Shown here in pieces: positions 35,170 through 47,512 of a stretch of 64,000 nucleotides of DNA (its first letter is position 1; each line of letters starts with the position of its first letter). A program made the translations under genes and the position numbers. The DNA is from Lathyrus oleraceus (lineage: Eukaryota; Streptophyta; Magnoliopsida; Fabales; Fabaceae). The notes under the pieces were generated by a model. That model made no database searches. It was not told the DNA's origin and worked only from the letters and a program-made list of their open reading frames with translations. The stretch is taken from NCBI RefSeq assembly GCF_024323335.1, contig NC_066580.1, forward strand, positions 137,965,648 to 138,029,647, written 5' to 3'.

Positions 35170-38060
35170 TGTAACACCCCGTTTTTTTATTAGATATTTT
35201 ATTATATTTTAATTGTTTGAATTATATACTTTGATGATTTATTTTATGTTTGGATGTTGGCGGAGTATGTATCCTTGAGTTAGGGGTATAAAGGGATGAT
35301 AGAAGTAAGTAGAATAATTTAAAATTGTTTTGATAATTAAAAATAATTATTTATTTATTTTTATTTTATTAATTAGTGAAGATAGAATAATTGAGTCAAA
35401 TGTGAGAATTTGAGAAAGTTAGTGGGAGGAAGGAATATGAGATAATTAAGTTTGGTTCAAGTTGGTGATTTGGAAAAGTTTACCCTAAAAATAAAAAGTT
35501 AAGAAAAACCTAGGTTTAAGGAGATTTTCACATTACATGACATTTGAGAAAAAAGGAGCAAAGAGACAATAGGAAAGATGATCAAGGGAAGAGAGTGAAG
35601 GTTTCAATTCAGAATTTTGCAAGGAATTCAGGTAAGGGTGGGAACTTGTTCCAATAGTAATGAGTATGGTAGAATGGTAGAATGGAGGAACCTTTAACCT
35701 CCTTTGGATTGAGTGTTCTGATTCATAATTTTGAATTCGGATGCTATGATGATTATTATATGATGATTATATAATGAATTTCGTGTGCCTTATATGTGTG
35801 TAGTTTTCTGTTTTGATGATTGAACTTATATTCACCATTGTTACAATTTTGAAGATTTTAAGCATAATCTTAAAATTGTGGTTAAATGATTTAATTGTGT
35901 TAAAACTGTAAATTAACTTTAGATAATTATAGTATTGCATGAGTTGTAATTTTATGAGCGTTTAGCTTTTTACGGAATCGAAATCAGAGGTCCGGAAGGC
36001 CTCAAACGATGAAAAATGCAGAAAATTCTGCATTATGTCCATCACAATCGCGAGCCTTTTTTATGTTTTTCAGTCAAAATCGTTTTGACCATAACTTTTG
36101 ATTCGTAAGTCCAAATCGAGTGTTGTTTGAAGCGTTGAATATCTGAAATAGAGGGATATATCTTTGTTTCAGAAATAAAATAATTTTGGTGATTATTTCA
36201 TGGACGTTTTTGGGGTTGAAGAAGATGAAAATTATGTTGGAAATTTTAGAAAACAACAACTTTTTAGTAATGTCTTCATGCACAGTTTTGATCAAACTTT
36301 CAACTCGTGAATCATTTTGGGTTGGGGTTTGAAGCATTAGAAAGCTGACTCTAAGAGATATAATATGATGGTGATAAGTGAATTGATTGAGTATTATTCT
36401 TATGCCTACTATGTTGGTGAAGTTTTTATTCATACGTTCCGGTTAATGAATTGTTGACATATCCAACGATTTTGGTCATAACTTTTATTTCGTAAGTCCG
36501 ATTTTGATGCCGTTTGAAGCGTTAGAAAGCTAATGCTCAGAACTATAACATGGTAGTAATTGTTAATATGTTTTAATAATATTCACATACCTATTATGTT
36601 AATAAATGTATTGGTTTATACGTTTGGTTAATGAATCGTTGCATTGTTGTAATATCATTGTGTGATAATTATGTTGTTATCTCGATGATGTTAAGATGTT
36701 GACGAGTTGTTGTTGTTTGTTGATATTATTCATGTGGTAACATGAATTGGTTGTCGCATGATGAATGATGTGATGCATAAATGATGAGATGTGTGCGGGG
36801 ATCCTTTAGGTGAACCTTGTTGTGTTAATGCATGTTATTTGAGAGTCATGCATCTTGGTGTACGGGTTTCAATCCAATTTTGGTGAGCCTCGATTCTATG
36901 GTGATGGATTGGGTGCGAGTAGCTAATTCTTATTATGAGGGATTAGTGAAGCGTTATCTATGTTGATGGTAACGAGTTTTGGTGAGCCTCGATCCCATTG
37001 TGATGGATCGGGTGCGAGTAGTTAATTCCTATTATGGGAGATTAGTGAAGCGTTACCTATGGTGATGGTAGCAATTTTGGTGTGCTCCGGTTCCAAGAAG
37101 GAATTGATCCTATGGTGGGGATCAAGGAGTGAGATGAACCTGAGTGTTCATATTTGGTACCACATGCATGTCGAGTCAATATTGAGTATATTGCATAAGT
37201 GTTCCATTATTATTGGTTGTTATTGATGTATTGTTGGATGAAATGTTGTTGCATATGATGTTAATGACAATTGATATATGGTTTTGTATGATGTTGATGA
37301 TAATTGAGATGTTGTCGTGTATGATGTTGATTATGATTTGGATGTAAGAATGTGATATAATGTTGTGCATGATTGTGTAGATGTTGTAGTCTATTCTTCA
37401 TTCTATATCGTTATTATTGAAATGAATTCTCACCCCTTCTGTTTGAATGTTGCCTTTACATGAGCGTCATGCAGATACTCAAGAGTAGTATTGCTGAAGT
37501 AAGTGGAAGGTGGCTCTTGGATTATTTCTTTATTTTGTCGCTTTTACTAGTGGTACCTTGCTCTGATCATGTAACACCGGGTTGGGTTAAACGCTTATTT
37601 TATTCCTTATGTTTGATTATGTTGAAGTCATAAGACTAATTTTGTTGTTGAGAATTCTTAAGATGTTAAGTTGATTGATTACAACTCTCTTATTTTGTTA
37701 TTACAATTGAAGTTGAGACTAGATGTTATTACTTGCTTTATCTTCCATAATTGTGATGATAATTCCGCTGCGATGATACTTTAAAATGGAAGTGAGCATG
37801 CAGTGACAGGTTATGAATGTCTTATTATGTGAATATATAATACCGATCAGATGGGATGAATGCTATGTAAACATCCCAGGTATGACTCAGATAAGTGGGA
37901 TGTCATGTAAACATCCTTATTACAAATGTGTGTAATGAAATTTCCTGTTGAAACCCTATTATGGAGCAGGGTGTGTTGTTATGAAGGTGTGACACCCTAC
38001 GTGGTTTTATTTTATATTTAACTTACGCGATAAATTATGTACGGGGTATAGGGTGTTACA
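35170..38060 (+). repeat. 3' LTR of the chromovirus-like element
   Basis: A 2,891-bp direct copy of 11,053-13,936, beginning TGTAACACCCCGTTT and ending GGGTGTTACA, followed by target-site copy ATTAG. It contains the same internal subrepeats. Scattered substitutions and small indels separate it from the 5' LTR. Confidence 0.92.
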
Positions 38061-39378
38061 ATTAGCGCCTTTGGGAACGACGAAGGAGAAAGATATTTTG
38101 TTCATGAAAAAACAATAAAATAAAAAGAAGTCACCACCATCGTCGCGACCACCAGAAAGGAACTACCTATATAGAAATCCTATTCCTAGCACATAGACAC
38201 CCTTTTAAATATATCTCCAAAAAATCTATTAAAAGAGATTAGGAGTATGAGGAAACATTGTACCTAAGAAGAAATTGAAAGCTTCGTAAGGATAACGAGA
38301 GAAAATGGCTCGGGCGAGATTGCAGAAAATAAGACAAAATGCAAAAGAGAAAACCCTTTTATAGGATAACTCTTTGAGTCCCTTCAGGGTTTTATGAAAC
38401 TCTGCATGCTAATGGCATGTATCGTTAACACTTGAAGTTTTTGAAGAATAAGCCATTATTGTTGAAATTAAATGAAGGAAAACACATCTATAGGGTGATT
38501 TATTGATATCTCGGGTTGACACATCTCAAACAAGCAGGGAAAACCAGGAACCTGATTCACCGGGCATGAATTATAACCGGAGGACTCGCCTGCTACTTCA
38601 CACGCCTTCAATTGAGGGACCCGCCCTTCGCTGAGGGATTTATTCATAAAAGAGATCATTCTTAGCCAAGGGAACTGTCAATATGGCGAAGGGCGCATTT
38701 CAAAGAGGGGAGAGTAATTTTTAAACACTTCGCCCTTAAAAAAAGTCCTCATGCTTGAGGGACTATCTAATGTTGTTAAAATCTTACACTAGGGTGCATC
38801 GCCCCACAATTATGTCACCTAGGTGGGATCTAAGGGACTTGCCTGAGGGGCTCCTCAAACGTGAGAGTCAAGTAAGAAAGAGTCCCCACTGACTCCTACA
38901 AGATAGGTGATCAATAACTTCCCATAATAAAAGAGGAGCGGATAAGACCACATAAAGGGATAAAAACTCTATCTCATTGACACTCCTATAAATATCACCC
39001 CTAAAGTTGACAAGGGACATATTCTAAGTCATACACATCTTCTACTACCTAAGAGAGCATCCCGTTCCTTGTAACCATAATACACGATTATTCTAACCGC
39101 ATGACTGCAATCAAGTTGCGTCAGCCACCAACAAGGCCTCTCACCTTACGTGAGTTGGTCCCCTAAACAACCTTTAAAATCACTAGACAAGGCCTTTTGT
39201 TGTTGTGAGCAAGCCTTCACCATCAAAACATGTTATACATCTACTAAGACCTCTGAATCTCCCTACCATTGCAGAGTAAACACGCACACCAATACTTTTT
39301 ATTTTATCAGTACAAATATTTAAAGACAAATAGGTGAAATATGATAGATAAAGAATGAACATCTTCAAAATTATCACA
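38061..39378 (-). other. Flank of the chromovirus: 5' part of the split gag-like gene, then noncoding
   Basis: The first about 50 bp continue the minus-strand gag-like pseudogene split by the 27-kb insertion (MNKISFSFVVPKGAN, 38,107-38,063). Beyond that I see no gene. On the plus strand CTCCTATAAATATCACCCC at 38,985-39,002 is a good TATA-like element followed by an A/C-rich leader, reminiscent of an LTR promoter, so part of this stretch is probably LTR sequence of an older element whose limits I cannot find. Confidence 0.4.
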
Positions 39379-39380
39379 TA

Positions 39381-39622
39381 CTCCCTCCGTCTCACAATGA
39401 GTGATTCATTTAGAATAAAAAAGTGCCCAAAAATGAATGATCCATTTCAATTTACAATGATTTTTTTTTCTTCAATTTTACCTTTTGATTAATATTATTT
39501 TCATCATTCCCAATATATAATAAATGTATTTTAATAAAAATATGATTATATCTTTCATTTATTTATTTTTCTTAATCCGTGTGAAATGATCCATTGAATC
39601 CCTCATTATAAAATCGAGAGAG
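39381..39622. mobile_element. Stowaway-type MITE
   Basis: A 242-bp element flanked by TA on both sides (39,379-39,380 and 39,623-39,624). The left end is CTCCCTCCGTCTCACAATGA. The right end, reverse-complemented, is CTCTCTCGATTTTATAATGA, so imperfect terminal inverted repeats of about 30 bp are present. The CTCCCTCCGT end and TA target are typical of Stowaway MITEs mobilised by Tc1/mariner transposases. There is no coding capacity. It lies about 0.7 kb upstream of the PWWP gene start. Confidence 0.85.
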
Positions 39623-39624
39623 TA

Positions 39625-40307
39625 ATTCAATAGAATCAAATACTTCACACGACTATCTTCTTAAGTATCTCATTATTACCATCCCTCCTTCAAAATTCTA
39701 TAAATATCACCCTGATTCTTCATTTTTGTCACATTAAGTATTTACTCCCTTCTTCCTTTACACATTCTCTATTACTACTTTTCTTTATTCCTCACAAAAC
39801 TATCTAAGTTTCTCAAAATTTCTAATTATCATTAATATTATTTTAATTATTCATTTGTGTTATGTTTATTTACCTAATCTAAACTTGAATCACTAAAATG
39901 ACACGCGTAAAAAAAAAAGAACATGCATCAAACATAAGGTTCGGCCACAAAACTTGTCTTTTCTGTTGGGTAACTAAACTATGGCACGCTTTCTTAATGC
40001 TTCACCCCTTTCTCTCTCTCTAAATCTCTCGAGATTTCCTCACACACTTCACACTTTTAAACGTTTCATTTCTCACTCTATATGAGTTCAGTTTCAACAT
40101 TCATGTCCAAAAAGAACCATCTATTTTCTCTCTACTCAAACAAACGGAAAAAAAACAACAAGAATCTGCTTCTAAAACAGGTTTGGATTTCTTATCCTTC
40201 ATATTATACTATTGTATTAGACCGATTTTTATGATTTACATCGTTGTAATATGAATGCATGCATGTGTTTTGTGTTTTTTGTTTTAGGTTTTAAGCTATA
40301 AATTATA
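39625..40307 (+). promoter_or_regulatory. Promoter and 5'UTR region of the PWWP gene, with 5'UTR intron
   Basis: CT-rich sequence (about 40,005-40,030, TCTCTCTCTC) precedes the probable transcribed leader. A candidate 5'UTR intron runs from GT at 40,181 (AAACAG|GTTTGG) to AG at 40,287 (TTTTGTTTTAG), 107 bp, with a T-rich acceptor. It ends 20 bp before the ATG. No single convincing TATA box; CTATAAATATC at 39,700-39,710 is one candidate. Confidence 0.5.
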
Positions 40308-42896
40308 ATGGCTGAAAATTCCGACAGAAATGATTTAAATGCTGATGATGTTTTATTTGATCGAGAGAATGAGGTTTTGGGTTTTGATTCTTCAACAAGG
40401 TCCAATGTTAATGTTTCTGAAGCCCTAATCGGTGATGTTGGAGGAACGGATGGTTCAATGGACCTGTTTTCTGGGACTGATGTGGTTGGGTTTCACATGA
40501 ACTCAGGGTGTGATGTTATGGTTAATGACTGTGAAAAAGAGGGTTTTTGTCAAGAAAAAGTGAATGGTTTGGAGGATGGAGGAATGTTTGGTGTTGTTGA
40601 TGGTAGGTGTGATGGGAAAGTAGAAAAAATTTCATGTGGGTTGGTGGAGAATGAAGATGAGAAAAGTGTGATTCAATGTTCTGGTGGAGGTTCAGAGTCT
40701 GATAAAGATTTGATTTTTGGATTGAATGTTGATGTTCAGATTGAACAAGAATGTGAGAATGTGGAGAAAGTTGCGTTGAGTAATGAGGTTCAAGAAGCTG
40801 AGGACGGGGTTGAAAACATGGATGTCGATGCACAAGAGTCTTTGGATATGAATGTTTCGGTTTCGAGAAAGGCCTTTCTGTCAGATTCACAAGAAAATGT
40901 GATTCAGAATTATATCATAGGAATGAGTAATTCTGGTGAAACCAACTATGAGGATAATCGATATGACTGTAGTGGTTTAGATCTAGTTGTGGATCTTAAT
41001 TCTTGTAGAAACCCTCAGGAGGATAATGTCTCGAGGGATTCGGTGTTTTCCGATGTTAACTATCATGTATCTGATTTAGTATGGGGAAAGGTTAAGGGCC
41101 ATCCTTGGTGGCCTGGTCAGATCTATGATCCCTCGGTTGCATCGGAGATGGCAAAGAGGCTCAGGAAGGAAAACTGTTACCTGATAGCATATTTCGGAGA
41201 TCAAACATTTGCTTGGAATGATGTGTCAATGATAAAACCGTTTCATAAACATTTCTCCGAATTTGAGAAACAGAGCGATTCGGAAATTTTCCGCCATGCC
41301 GTTGATTGTGCTGTAGAGGAAGTTTCGAGACGGGTTGAGTATGACCTGTATTGTCCTTGTGTTCCTGAAGTATTCTCTAAGCTGAAAACACAAGTAGATG
41401 CTAATGCTGAAACCCTTGATCAATCAAGCAGAATTGGCAGGGACAGGTTTATAGGTGCAACATCGTTTGAACCGGCGGAATGTGTCGGTCTTGTTAAATC
41501 ATTAGCTCAGTCACCACTTACTGAGTTTGATAGACTGGATGTTGCAAGTGCTCGTGCCCAAGTGTCGGCTTTTAATCGTTCAAAAGGCTATTCAGAGCTG
41601 CCTGAGTTTGCAGTGCTTGGTCGGTTGTTTGAGAATGATATGGAAACTCAACCTGTAAGAGAGAAAGAACAGTTTGATCAAGTTAATGAACAAGTTTTGA
41701 AACCCGATCAATGCTCTTCGCAGAACTCCGCATCAACTTCACGTCGTGGAAGGAAACCAAAGGCAGCTTACAATACTTCTGATAATTGTTACCAGAATTT
41801 CCAAATTGCTGGTAATAGTTCAACTTCACGGCGTGGTAGAAAACGGAAGTTAATAGCTTACAATAGTTCTAATTGTTGTTGCAATAGTTCCCACACTGGA
41901 AACCACGCCCAATTACAGAACGTATCCGGAGATGATTTGTTGTCTCAACTATGCTTGGTTGCCAAAGATCCTGTAGGAGAAAGTTGCTACAGTGAGGTGA
42001 TACATTACTTTGCGGAGTTTGGGAAATTCAGTGGCCGAAACAATTTTGCTTTCTTTCCGGAGGGATTGTCTTTAGAACAAGAGCAAGATGGTGAGACTGG
42101 AGTAATAACTTCGGTAGAACCTGCTGCTACAGCTTCTATATCGACACCGATGGAGGTTTGCAATGATTCTTATTGGACTGATAGAATAATTCAAAGCACT
42201 CCTGAAGAGGAGACACTCTTAGAAAAACAAGATAAAAGAGAGAAACTTTTGAAGGCTGACGAAATTATCCCTAATTCGAGTTTCGTGCATCAAGATAGTG
42301 ACAAAAATCTCGGATCAGATCCCTCCAACAATGTGGAACATGATACTACTGATGTAAATCTCGGATCAGAACCATTCAACAATGTGGAAGATGATACTAA
42401 TGTAAATGTAAATCTCGTGTCAGAACCTTCAAACAATATGGAACATGTGAACGAGAGTTCTCCAATGGCTCTTAATCTGATATCAGAACCTTCCAACAAT
42501 GCGGAACATGATACTGATGTAAACCTCATGTCAGAACCTTCGAACAACTTGGAACATGAGAACGAGAGTTCTCCAACTGCTCTTACTCTTAAATTTACAA
42601 ATTTTGAGTCAGTTCCTTCAGCAACCTATCTGAACCAGATTTTTGCTAGCTACGGGCCGCTGATTGAATCAAAGACTGTCCTGCTAGAGAAAACTAACTG
42701 CGCCAGAGTTGTTTTCAAAAGACGCGTTGATGCAGAAAGTGCTTTTAGCAGTAGTGGAAAGTATAGCATATTTGGACCTTCGTTAAAGAGTTATCGCCTC
42801 AAGATTTTGCCTCCTAAGCCAGAGAAAGGCACAACAAAAAAGCGAGGCAGAAAAAGCAAAAAAGAAAAAAGTTCGGTGGACGCCGCAGCGGTTTGA
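40308..42896 (+). CDS. PWWP-domain protein with C-terminal RRM-like domain
   Basis: An uninterrupted 862-codon frame from ATG 40,308 to TGA 42,896. The N-terminal about 250 residues are acidic. The PWWP domain spans about residues 252-345: VSDLVWGKVKGHPWWPGQIY holds the PWWP-type signature, and YFGDQTFAW supplies aromatic residues for the methyl-lysine cage. Two SRRGRK AT-hook-like motifs lie near residues 475-515. An acidic degenerate repeat of the type SEP(S/F)NN.E (about 663-755) precedes an RRM-like domain (about 759-845) and a basic KKRGRKSKKEK tail. This layout matches the plant PDP family (Arabidopsis PWWP DOMAIN PROTEIN genes), nuclear chromatin readers that work with MSI4/FVE-type proteins in H3K27 methylation and flowering repression. 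A single coding exon also fits. Which family member it is cannot be decided here. Confidence 0.93.
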   Translation: MAENSDRNDLNADDVLFDRENEVLGFDSSTRSNVNVSEALIGDVGGTDGSMDLFSGTDVVGFHMNSGCDVMVNDCEKEGFCQEKVNGLEDGGMFGVVDGRCDGKVEKISCGLVENEDEKSVIQCSGGGSESDKDLIFGLNVDVQIEQECENVEKVALSNEVQEAEDGVENMDVDAQESLDMNVSVSRKAFLSDSQENVIQNYIIGMSNSGETNYEDNRYDCSGLDLVVDLNSCRNPQEDNVSRDSVFSDVNYHVSDLVWGKVKGHPWWPGQIYDPSVASEMAKRLRKENCYLIAYFGDQTFAWNDVSMIKPFHKHFSEFEKQSDSEIFRHAVDCAVEEVSRRVEYDLYCPCVPEVFSKLKTQVDANAETLDQSSRIGRDRFIGATSFEPAECVGLVKSLAQSPLTEFDRLDVASARAQVSAFNRSKGYSELPEFAVLGRLFENDMETQPVREKEQFDQVNEQVLKPDQCSSQNSASTSRRGRKPKAAYNTSDNCYQNFQIAGNSSTSRRGRKRKLIAYNSSNCCCNSSHTGNHAQLQNVSGDDLLSQLCLVAKDPVGESCYSEVIHYFAEFGKFSGRNNFAFFPEGLSLEQEQDGETGVITSVEPAATASISTPMEVCNDSYWTDRIIQSTPEEETLLEKQDKREKLLKADEIIPNSSFVHQDSDKNLGSDPSNNVEHDTTDVNLGSEPFNNVEDDTNVNVNLVSEPSNNMEHVNESSPMALNLISEPSNNAEHDTDVNLMSEPSNNLEHENESSPTALTLKFTNFESVPSATYLNQIFASYGPLIESKTVLLEKTNCARVVFKRRVDAESAFSSSGKYSIFGPSLKSYRLKILPPKPEKGTTKKRGRKSKKEKSSVDAAAV

Positions 42897-43187
42897 TGCC
42901 TTGGCATTAGCTGGTGAGTTTATGTGAATATTAGTTCTATTATTTTGATCGGATATTATTTTTGGCTAGCAGTGTTGATACATAGAACTGAGTAACTGAC
43001 TAGCTGGTGTTATATAGAAATCTTCTGAGGATAGTATCAATTCCACTTAATTATGATGATGGATGTATTTTTGGGACTAATATGAACCATGTTTGAAGTT
43101 TCATTTAGTATATGACTTTGTTTGATGACTTATATTTGTGAATACCCAAGGTTTTGATTACTGCATTTTCCTAGTCACATTTTAAAG
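42897..43187 (+). other. 3' flank of the PWWP gene
   Basis: Presumed 3'UTR and downstream region. AGCTG|GTGAGTTTATG at 42,914 resembles a splice donor, so a 3'UTR intron is possible. I see no clear AATAAA signal and no further gene. Confidence 0.4.
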
Positions 43188-43190
43188 TTA

Positions 43191-43587
43191 GGGGGATTGC
43201 TCTTTACATCCTTATCCTTATGTGATATCCCCACCTTTTTTACACAAATTTCAGTACAAATTGTTGAGCCATCTTTATTTTGCAAAAATTTGGGTGTGTT
43301 CGGAGATGCATCTCCTGACGCATCTTTTTTACACACATTTCGACACAAATTGTTGAGCCACTCTTAATTTGCGAAAATTTGGATGTGTTTGGAGATGTAT
43401 CTGGGGACAAATTTTGTGGACAATTTTTTTTAGCTAAGTCTTGGCTGCAGTGTTGATGTTCAACCAAAACAATTGTTGATTTGAACTCGAACTCCAGTGG
43501 AGATGTATCTCACTGACATATGAAGATCATTTTTGGATTTTCTAACGTGTGGAATGAATATGGAAGGGTCAAAAGAGCAATCCTCTC
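43191..43587. mobile_element. Harbinger/Tourist-like MITE
   Basis: A 397-bp element flanked by TTA (43,188-43,190 and 43,588-43,590), the target of PIF/Harbinger transposases. The left end GGGGGATTGCTCTTTACATC and the reverse-complemented right end GAGAGGATTGCTCTTTTGAC are imperfect inverted repeats. Inside, a segment with GTTGAGCCA(T/C)CTTTATTTTG..GGAGATG(C/T)ATCT is directly duplicated (43,262 and 43,352). No coding capacity. Confidence 0.7.
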
Positions 43588-43590
43588 TTA

Positions 43591-44164
43591 AGGTTATTCG
43601 AAAGTTGCATGATCCAGAAGTCCACTAACTTCAAATCTGATTGTTGATTCGTTTTGGTCTTTGGTTTGAACCAAAAGGTGTAAATATGACATTTTACATT
43701 TCAACGAAAGTTAAAAATAATGTATTTTTTCAAAGTTTTAGATTGAATGTCACCAAGTCCAAAGTCGTCATTTAGAAAGATGAATGATTACTTTAAACCA
43801 AATGAAATGATTCAATGGTGCAAGAAAATAGGGTTTCTATATGGTTTCATTCATCTATGCTAAACTCAAATCATTTGTTTATCTTTAAGTTATAATTATC
43901 TTAGCATTCACATTGAGATTCTTCACAGTAATTTTGTGATACTTTTTATCACAACCCTCACATTTTTATTTATTAGAAAGAAGGCCTTTTTTATCTTTTA
44001 ACCTTATTCATCCCATCTTTCCAAGGCATTAAAGGAAAATATTTTTTTTTATCATGAATAGTTTTGTTCCTCAAAGTACCAAACAGAAACACATATAATG
44101 ACGGTTCCACGTCGGTGTGGGACCGTGGTATTCTACTTATCATTTATTATTGTTTATTTTTTCC
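43591..44164. other. Noncoding AT-rich stretch with a small hairpin
   Basis: No gene seen. At about 44,100-44,126 ACGGTTCCAC and GTGGGACCGT form a 10-bp inverted repeat with one wobble. Confidence 0.4.
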
Positions 44165-44500
44165 TATCTCTCATTAACCATATTCAATCATTCAAATAGA
44201 TTTTTGAGATAATAATTAAGAAGATTATTCTTGAAAATAATGATGATGGATATATGTATTTTAAGTTTTTCGCACAAAATTTGATTTTTTTTTTTTATTT
44301 ATTTTGCAAATATCAAATTATGTATGAAAGACTAATAGCATCGAATCAGATTCTATGGACTAAAAAGGAAATCACGATTACAAGATGCATGCAATTTGAT
44401 AAATATTGGATTGTCTAAGTTGATTTTCAAGAATAATTTAATTTTTTTAATTATTGTTTCAAAAATCTATTTAAATCAATGCAAGTTCAATGAGGGGTTA
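44165..44500. repeat. Inverted repeat of about 335 bp, MITE-like
   Basis: The left arm (about 44,172-44,245: CTCATTAACC, CAAATAGATTTTTGAGATAA, ATTATTCTTGAAAAT) reads in inverted form on the right (about 44,420-44,495: ATTTTCAAGAATAAT, TTATTGTTTCAAAAATCTAT, TTGAATT-like GTTCAATGAG). Arms are imperfect, with about 170 bp between. No target duplication was identified, so the MITE label is tentative. Confidence 0.5.
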
Positions 44501-45959
<1,459 letters not shown>

Positions 45960-46453
45960 TGTTGGAAATCCCCCAAAACCTATGGAGGATTTCAATCAAT
46001 CTTGATAAACAAGATTGTTATTACCCACAAAATAGAAATGAAAAGAGAAGAACAATGGAGAAAGAAATAGTGTGAAGAATGATGAAGGAGAAGAGTAATA
46101 AAATTCTACAGAGTTTCTCTCTGCCCACGAACTATTGAAAACTTCTGATTCACTTTGCAACTGCAAAATACTGTGAATTACAAGTGTTATGAATACTCTA
46201 TTCACTTCATTACAAAAATAAATGTTACTTCCTCTATTTATAGATTTAGGTTAATTTGGACCTCAAGACAAAGCCCAAAACTATAAAAGCCCAAAATAGC
46301 TAACACTACTAAAACGAGTCTAAGTTGAAATCATATGTGAAGCAACATGCTTCGACACTTCGACACTAACACAACTCAACACACTAGATGGTTCGACACT
46401 TCCTTGTTCTGTCGAGCAACCTACTTCAACACAAGGAATTACAATTCAACACA
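45960..46453 (-). repeat. 3' LTR of the minus-strand copia element
   Basis: A 494-bp LTR read on the minus strand from TGTGTTGAATTGTAATTCC (46,453) to GGGGGATTTCCAACA (45,960). It has a TATA box (CTATAAATAGAGG, near 46,235-46,247 on the minus strand). The 5' LTR is outside the window. Confidence 0.75.
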
Positions 46454-47510
46454 CCATATAATTCATTATGTCTAAGCTATCTATATTCATCATAGCTCTT
46501 AGTCTTTTGAACACTTCGACTTGCACTCCTTTCGTCATGATGTCTACAATCTGATTCTCAGTTCTGCAGTGTTCCACATTCATCTTCCCATCTGCTACCT
46601 GCTCTCGAAGATAATGGAACCTCATTTCGATGTGCTTGCTTTGACCATGTGCTATCGGATTCTTCGCCATATTGATAGCTGTCATACTGTCGATCTTCAT
46701 GGTAATTGCTCCATGACTCTTCGCTATGATCTCTTCTACCAGATTCACCATCCACGTTTCTTGACATACACAAAGAGAAACAGCTATGTATTCTGCTTCG
46801 CACAATGCCACTACTGGTTCTTTTCTCGAACTCCAAGCAACGGGTGCACCACCTAACATAAACACATAGCCAACTGTGGATTTTCGATCTTCAGCATCAC
46901 TACACCAACTTGAGCCGGTGTATCTCACTAATTTGCATTATTTTCCTTCATCAGCTGTAGGAAACAAAATTCCATAATAGAGAGTTCCTTTCAGATACCT
47001 TAGTATCCTCTTCACCGCTGCTAGATGTGATACCTTTGGCTTCTGCATGAACCTACTCATCGTACCTACATTGTATGCTAAATCAGGCCTTGTGTGACAA
47101 AGATACCTAAGTGACCCAATAAGTCTTCTATATTGGGTTGGGTCGACATCATCTTCATCTGAATCTTTCGACATTTGTAATTTGGGTTCAGCTGGAGTCG
47201 AAGTTGGGTTGCAATCTTGCATCTCAAATCTCTTGAGTATTTCTCTCGCATACCTTCTTTGGTGCATCATCAAATCTCTACCACTTTTGTAGAATTCGAT
47301 GCTAAGGAAATATGAAATATCACCCAGATCTGACATTTCGAAATCCTTATTGAGATCACCTTTGAATTCTTCAATCTCCTTCTTGCAGCTACCTGTTATC
47401 AACAAGTCATCGACATAGAGACATAGTATAAGAAATTCAATATTGATTCTTCTTACATATACTCCATGTTCACTTGTGCACTTCACAAATTCCTTCTCCC
47501 TTATAAAGCC
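46443..47510 (-). pseudogene. pol: RT end and RNase H of the minus-strand copia element
   Basis: RT residues with YVDDLLITG begin in the segment at 47,486-46,938 (LILCLYVDDLLITGSCKKEI), followed by LSIEFYKSGRDLMMHQRRYA and LIGSLRYLCHTRPDLAYNVG. RNase H follows at 46,928-46,446 (CSDAEDRKSTVGYVFMLGG, CEAEYIAVSLC, SKHIEMRFHYLREQV) and ends with a stop at 46,446. A stop separates the two blocks (near 46,935). The RNase H position after D of CSDAED has lost part of the usual DADWAG-type motif. Frames are otherwise long and open, so decay is moderate. The upstream end is the nested element at 47,513. Confidence 0.88.
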
Positions 47511-47512
47511 AT

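Larger units (their letters stand above)
11053..38060 (+). mobile_element. Chromovirus-like Ty3/gypsy element containing three nested insertions
   Basis: Two direct LTRs of about 2.9 kb (11,053-13,936 and 35,170-38,060) begin TGTAACACCCC and end GGGTGTTACA. The whole is flanked by the 5-bp target-site duplication ATTAG (11,048-11,052 and 38,061-38,065). The order PBS, gag remnant, protease, RT, RNase H, integrase, chromodomain-like tail places it in Ty3/gypsy, chromovirus (Tekay/Del-like) lineage. Without the Sirevirus element (14,391-26,616) and the Ogre-like LTR (28,767-34,268) only about 9 kb is its own. Gag is almost entirely missing, the RT palm is deleted and the frames carry many stops, so it cannot move by itself. 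Confidence 0.92.
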
